DNA of 64,000 nucleotides, taken from assembly GCA_023525975.1 (NCBI GenBank), contig JAKNSE010000034.1, positions 3,038,001 through 3,102,000 on the forward strand, written 5' to 3'. The notes beneath the pieces were generated by a model. That model searched no databases. It had not been told where the DNA came from and was given only the letters and a program-made list of their open reading frames with translations. A program made the position numbers and the translations under genes. Source of the DNA: Smallanthus sonchifolius (Eukaryota; Streptophyta; Magnoliopsida; Asterales; Asteraceae). This document shows positions 59,072 to 64,000 of the stretch, piece by piece; the first letter of the stretch is position 1; every line of letters begins with the position of its first letter.

Positions 59072-60976
59072 GGGTGGACGGTATGAAGCTTTTGCTCTGC
59101 TCTCCCGATCTCCCGAGCCTTAGTCGGTCCTGGTAGAGGGGGACAGTGTTCCCACTTTCCCGCATATCTCCATCCTGATTTTCTCTCCCCTCTTCACAAA
59201 ATTTTCTCCAGACAAGCAAACACTTCCCACAAAGTTTTCTCGATGTGGATCGCTCTCTGATCTCCCGTCGAGTGTATTCTGAATAGCCTAAAGTATGTTT
59301 AATTTTTTTTATTTTGCACTGACATTAAAAAAGTACATACATTTAGACGAGTGATGGGGAGGAAAAACAGCCTAGACAGGACAATATTGAAGCCATCGAG
59401 CCAATAAATCCACATGATGTGTATTCTTTTAATATTTGATATGATGAGTATGTAAAATATTGTATAAACAGGATAATTTTGATTATTTTTATCTAAGAAT
59501 ATTTTGGTTTTTATTATTACTTTATAGCCGTTTATATAAATCATATAAAACCTTATTCCGCAATTAAACATGTGATACGTATCGAGCATGTAAAATATTA
59601 TATAAATACGATATTTTTGATGATTTTTATCTAAGAAAGTTTTGGTTTATTTATCAATTTATACCGTTCATATAAATTTTATATAACCTCATCTAACATG
59701 TGATAGTTATAGAACATGTCAAAGAGTTGAAACTGTTTAAATATTACAAATTGATTTATTAAAAAAGGTTAATTATTATTTTGATAAGTTTTTAATTACA
59801 TTCACACACATATAGTCAATCAACAAGACTTGAAAGTGATATGAAATTTATTAAGCAAACAACAAATTAGAAATGTGAAACGCGCATGAATGGACAACAT
59901 CAATCAATAATATGTGGACATGAGAAGCCAAAAATGAACAGGAGTCATGAATTGTCATGTGAAGCTGACCGATGCTTCTAAACAAACGCTTTCATAGTTC
60001 TTCTATATAATAAGGGTGAAGGGATGGAACTCATTTCAACCCCTAAATATTATTAAAATTAGTCAATCTAAACACGTCACGTCCTGTCACATTATTTTTA
60101 CTCTAAACTACACCCTTTATAAGGGGTGGAACCCGTGAACCCCTACTACCCCCAACGATCCAAAGCAACACACATGAAAGTTCACGGGTTCGTGAATCCG
60201 ATATCCCCAACCAGAGCCAGTTGTGCCGGTGTAGCCTTGAACCCGCATGAACCCGAGCTCCACCCCCTCCACCTTAATACTAAGTTTAAAATCTCATACA
60301 CGAGTTGAATAAATATAATGTTATATATTTAGTAATATAAAATTTATGACTTTAAAACACATGTGTAGTACACGGGTTGAATAAACCCGTATATTACACA
60401 GGTTGAATAAGAAAACGTAATATGTTAACACATACACTTGTCGAATTAAATTCATTTGGTTAATGATATAATAACCCTCAATAATTAGATTTATACTAAA
60501 TATTTAAAAATATGTTTTTTTAATATCATTATTTAATATTAGAGATATGCGAAAAAAACATGCTGATGATCCACCCAAAAATAACACGTATCTCCTTCGC
60601 ATTTTTATTTATCAGTATAAAGATTTCGTATCATATATCATATAATTGTTACAACTCAAATTAAAAATATTTTACCTTAAACATTTGGGGTTTTAATGAT
60701 TTAAATTTATTCTTTTATTAATAAATATATATCAAAAGACTTGTTGAGTGTGTATGTTTGTTAAAACTAGTCGGGTTAGGGGTAGGTACCCGTACCGAAG
60801 CCTCGCCGGGAAGAGTGATCAACATCGACATTTTCAATCGGGAGGGCGGGATGTCCGCATTGATCATAAGAAGAGTTGAGAGAGGAGATCGTGATAGAGG
60901 GATCAGGAGAGCATGAACACCGTCCCCTCTATCGGGACCGATGATCAGGGAAGCGGGAGCTCCATACCCTCCGCCC
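59072..60976. mobile_element. Harbinger-type non-autonomous element, 1.9 kb
   Basis: The termini GGGTGGACGGTATGAAGC and GCTCCATACCCTCCGCCC are inverted copies with a few mismatches. Similarity continues inward (CTCTCCCGATC, TCGGTCC, TAGAGGGG, GTGTTC). TTA duplications lie at 59069-59071 and 60977-60979. No transposase is seen; the interior is AT-rich and holds a smaller element and Helitron-like debris (CGTATATTACACAGGTTG near 60390). Confidence 0.75.
60014..60274. mobile_element. Small MITE nested in the 59-61 kb element
   Basis: The left end GGGTGAAGGGATGGAACTC and right end GAGCTCCACCCCCTCCACCT are imperfect inverted copies. AAT or TAA flanks are possible, but the exact duplication is ambiguous. 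The ends resemble those of the host element, so the two may be related. Confidence 0.55.
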
Positions 60977-60979
60977 TTA

Positions 60980-61901
60980 GAGGGTAAGTTGAGGGTTGAA
61001 AAGTAAACTTTTATTGTATAAAAGTATTTAGTGAATTAAGTGAAACTGTAGCTCAAAAACAGAAAACAACATAAAATCTTCAAATATGCAACACAAATTA
61101 ATTAGTTTGAGTTCTTTTGTTTAGAACAAGCTACAAATGTTTTTTTGATTATTAAAAACTACTATGTGTTGATGAGGCGACAGTAGAGGTGGTGTGAAGA
61201 TAGGTTACTAGCACAAGTGTAATTTGTTAGTTAGTGTTAAAGATCAAAATTTCATAAATTTTTAAAAATTAATATGATACTTGAGACATTTGTATAATAT
61301 GATTCAGTTAATTGGACTGAATTTTAAAACATTAATTTAATTTTAAATCATGCGAATCCATCCAAATCTCTAAATGATAAAACGTGCACAGCAACCTCAT
61401 AAAAAAAATAATCCCCGAGATTTGATTATTGAATAAGTATTAAATACGGTATAAAAGAATATTAATTCAAAACGCATTTAAAAAAGGAAACTTACTAAAG
61501 AAATCGAATATATTTTCAAAATATACGATGTAATCATTGAGTATTTTTGTTCTTTCAATAAATTTCTCTCTCATCTTCCTATATGTGCCCGCCCACCTGC
61601 CCTTCTCTCTCTCTCTACAACTACTCTGTTTTAGCTCAATTTTGATATTGTGATTGATCAGAGAATAATACTCTGTTTTTAATCGTCCTTGATTTTGATT
61701 TGCAACTGATTTATCTGCAATGTCTTTCAGATTTTTATTTCGTTTTCCGAAACAATCAATTGTTGAAGAAGGAGAGTATAGTTTTGATCTTCAGAAATAA
61801 TCTGAATCGAGTTGTTGATTCTCGAAGTTTCTCTGGTAAATCGAGTTAGTTTTGTTCGTAATATTTGATTTGAATTTTGATGTGTGTGTTTTGTTGTAGG
61901 A
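60980..61901 (+). promoter_or_regulatory. Promoter and leader of the DUF1677 gene
   Basis: A CT-rich leader-like tract (CTTCTCTCTCTCTCTAC) lies at about 61600. A leader intron is supported by GTAAATCGAG at 61836 and TTTTGTTGTAG ending at 61899, two bases before the start codon. Upstream sequence is AT-rich with no gene. Confidence 0.5.
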
Positions 61902-62366
61902 ATGTCTACGACGGTGATGAGCGATGCGACAATGAAGCCTGCGACGGAATCGGAATTTGAGTTTGCTAAGTGCGATTGTTGTGGATTGACGGAGGAGTGT
62001 ACGGCGGAGTACATGGAGAGAATTCGAGAGAGGTATGAAGGGAAATGGATCTGCGGATTGTGTGGAGAGGCGGTGAAATACGAAATCGTGAGGAGTGGAA
62101 GGCTAATTAGTGCAGAAGAAGCCATGAACCGGCACATGACGTTTCGTAGGACTAATCCGGCGGTTCATCTAATCGCAGCCATTAGGCAGGTTCTCCGGCG
62201 AAGTTTGGACTCACCTAGGTCTATGCCGTGTAGTCCTATCCAAATCGGTGCCGATACCACTGGACTTGCTCGATCAGAGAGCTGTATACCGACCCAAACC
62301 CTTACTGCTGAATCGCCGTCATATCAGGAACCTGGTGAGAAGGATTTGGGAAACACCGATGCTTAA
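61902..62366 (+). CDS. DUF1677 family protein
   Basis: Plant-specific small protein of 154 residues in one coding exon. DUF1677 members have no established biochemical function. The conserved region spans about residues 20-90: FAKCDCCGLTEECTAEYMER, then YEGKWICGLCGEAVKYEI, RLISAEEAMNRHMTF and NPAVHLIAAIRQVLRRSL. The paired Cys motifs (CDCC, CGLC) could bind zinc; that is an inference. The C-terminal third is Ser/Pro-rich and variable (SPRSMPCSPIQIG), as usual for the family. I start at 61902 because it directly follows a leader-intron acceptor and gives MSTTVMSDATMKPATESEFE; an in-frame ATG at 61884 would fall inside the intron. There are no breaks. Confidence 0.9.
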   Translation: MSTTVMSDATMKPATESEFEFAKCDCCGLTEECTAEYMERIRERYEGKWICGLCGEAVKYEIVRSGRLISAEEAMNRHMTFRRTNPAVHLIAAIRQVLRRSLDSPRSMPCSPIQIGADTTGLARSESCIPTQTLTAESPSYQEPGEKDLGNTDA

Positions 62367-62529
62367 TTTAGATAAGACAGTTATTGTTCTCAAAATCATG
62401 ATAATTACTCGTCTTACAATCATCTTTCTATTAGTTTATGACTTGGTTCTTGTGAACATTGATTGCAATCTTTTATTTAGATGATAACGTTGGTAATGAA
62501 TTAATCTAAAGATGGAAGAAAACTAAACT

Positions 62530-63410
62530 TAGACGGGTGGGCTGGTGCCAAAGAGACCAGGGTTCGATCCCTGCCACCACTATTAATTTTTACGGCATCG
62601 CAAATGAAGCCTAGCTCTTAAGTTGATACACCTGGGTTTTATCCACGCCGATCCAGGGTTCGAGCCTCTACTCTCCTCAAGCCCGGAAGGTGCCGTATTG
62701 GGTGGGGTTTTTCCTTGAAAGCTCTCCAACTCTGACGCCAAGTGGGCCCGAATAAGATAACATATTGGTCGGATTTAGACAGGTTTAGGTAATCCCAACC
62801 CCATACCCGATTATAAAATCTTGTCCCATACCCGGCCCAAAACCCGTCGGGTTTCTATCGGCCAATTACCCGTCGGGTATCGGGTATGCCCGCTCGGATA
62901 AACCCGTTATTTTGTAAAATACACACGTTGGATATACTCGACCCAGAACCCGTTGGTAATCTACCGGGTACATATAAAAATGGTAATTAAAATAAAAAAA
63001 AGAAAGAAAAAAAATCATGTCAGGGATATACATTTAAAATAAATACATTATATACTTAAAATAAGTACGGTATATTCAATAAAGAAAAAAGAAAGAAAAC
63101 TATGTTATTTATTTTAAATTCAACAAAAAAAGAAAGAAAACTATGTCGGTTTTATAATCTGGTAAACGAGTATATGCTATCAGGTAATCGGGGCGGGTAA
63201 ACGAGTTTATCACCATATCCCATACCTGTCCCAAACCCGTGAAAATTTCAAAAGTAATCCCAAACCCGATTACCCGACCCCATACCCGTCCCGAATGTTG
63301 AGGGTTTCGGGTTTCCCCATTGGGTTCGGGTTTCATTGCCATCTCTAAGTTAGACGAGACTCTCCTATGTAACGGGGGGTGCGACGTCACAACATTCAAT
63401 TTCGCCTTTA
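62530..63410 (+). mobile_element. SINE copy split by an inserted element
   Basis: The same SINE as at 39041, with the 5' part to about 62780 and the 3' part from about 63349 (AGACTCTCCTATG, GGGGGGTGCGACGTCACAAC). It is preceded by another tRNA-like patch (GACCAGGGTTCGATCCCTGC) with a good box B. The 3' end is A-rich. The interruption is described separately. Confidence 0.65.
62781..63348. mobile_element. Probable hAT-type insertion in the SINE
   Basis: About 568 bp between SINE halves, rich in ACCCGTCGGGTA/ATACCCGA motifs in both orientations. The right end ...GGCAATGAAACC-type (inverse of TTTCATTGCCATCTCTA) resembles common hAT termini. The flanks ATTTAGAC and AGTTAGAC match at seven of eight positions. 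The left terminus is less convincing. Confidence 0.55.
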
Positions 63411-64000
63411 AAAACAAAAGACGGGTGGTCCATGTGTAAGGGACCAAATAAGTAATGTTCCTTGAAGAAAACCAACATATGTTCCTCAAATTTTGGCCGT
63501 TTTCACATATGTGATGAAATTTCATTATCGGGGAATCATTAGTAGTTCAATGAAGCTGAAATTACACAAATCCGAATGAATGGATACATTGTGAAGCTGG
63601 TTTCAAACGAGAATAATTTTTTTGGCTTTTTATTAACATACTAGCTTTAATCTCGTATGTTATACGGTGTTAACCTTAATATTAAATTAATGAATATTTG
63701 AACATGTCTTCTTATACAACATTTGATGATATTTGTGTTTGTCCAAAATTAAAACATATTTAATTAGTGAAAAACGAAAGTTGAGAAAATGGATGCAAAC
63801 TTTAGTTGGTATTGTAGTTGTCATACACATACATTTGTATAATGTATCCAATGTAAATAAAAGTGGAGTTGGAAATGTATATGTATTGATATATACAATT
63901 GCGAAAACTCATGAAAACCCATTTGAGTTAAGAAAAAAAACCCTATGTAACAATTTGTTTTTAAATGGTAGGTTTGTTATATATTTTCGTCACTTTTTAT
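63411..64000. other. Right edge: Helitron-like terminus, otherwise no gene
   Basis: At 63641-63644 CTAG is followed by CTTTAATCTCGTATGTTATA and CGGT, a minus-strand Helitron 3' end pattern (hairpin, spacer, CTAG, T). The element would extend beyond the window. Nothing else is recognised. Confidence 0.4.

Noticed and set aside
62530..62585. tRNA gene from a good box B
   Set aside because: Only one arm and the box B are convincing, with no cloverleaf. The patch precedes a SINE and is better read as tRNA-derived repeat.

Overview
The window is nuclear DNA of a flowering plant, probably a eudicot. It has small spliced genes with GT-AG introns, AT-rich spacers and a very heavy load of plant transposable elements (TEs). 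Asteraceae is my best guess from the style of the repeats, but that is an inference and not shown. There is no prokaryotic, organellar or viral gene.

Only four loci look like intact host genes. A clade A protein phosphatase 2C of the HAB1/ABI1 type (2158-4931, +, four exons) is a negative regulator in abscisic acid signalling. It lies tail-to-tail with an Alfin1-like PHD-finger histone reader (5745-9014, -, five exons). A single-exon BIG GRAIN 1-like gene (23716-24705, +) is implicated in auxin responses. A small DUF1677 protein (61902-62366, +) has an intron in its 5' leader. Nothing in the sequence links these four in one pathway.

The rest is mobile or decayed. From 0 to 1.2 kb there is a Myb/NAM-like gene of the PIF/Harbinger-associated type with one premature stop. 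From 9 to 17 kb there are hAT- and Harbinger-type elements, a small Helitron, and a run of gene fragments in one orientation: a BZR1-like exon, ClpR1-like exons and three spliceable exons I cannot name. At 17-20 kb lie a degenerate TRB/SMH Myb-like gene and the 3' end of an unidentified membrane-protein gene. From 20.4 to 22.1 kb there are LTR fragments.

From 26.96 to 34.81 kb sits a large non-autonomous LTR retrotransposon: 2.66-kb 5' LTR, truncated 3' LTR, AATGG target duplication, Met-tRNA-type primer site and no gag-pol. It carries an unusual small reading frame for a coiled-coil protein with a C-terminal membrane anchor. It inserted into a near-perfect palindrome, and related palindromes lie just downstream. 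From 36 to 43 kb there are Harbinger-type MITEs, a second Helitron, a SINE and a ZMYM1-like hAT remnant. A truncated Copia element occupies 45.2-48.4 kb.

The 48.9-58.1 kb stretch is a TE nest. It has an internally deleted hAT element, a deleted PIF/Harbinger element carrying its own MITE, and a long relative of the first hAT whose transposase gene is split by a 1,985-bp solo LTR. A further Harbinger-type element (59.07-60.98 kb) and a SINE split by another insertion lie near the right end.

I found no operon-like or defence-like new system. The most novel-looking items are the membrane-anchored frame in the non-autonomous retrotransposon, the palindrome family around it, the collected gene fragments at 12.7-14.6 kb, and the short palindromic or CpG-rich arrays inside several LTRs. 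All exon boundaries and element ends were read by eye from splice dinucleotides, reading frames, inverted termini and target duplications, and no database search was possible.
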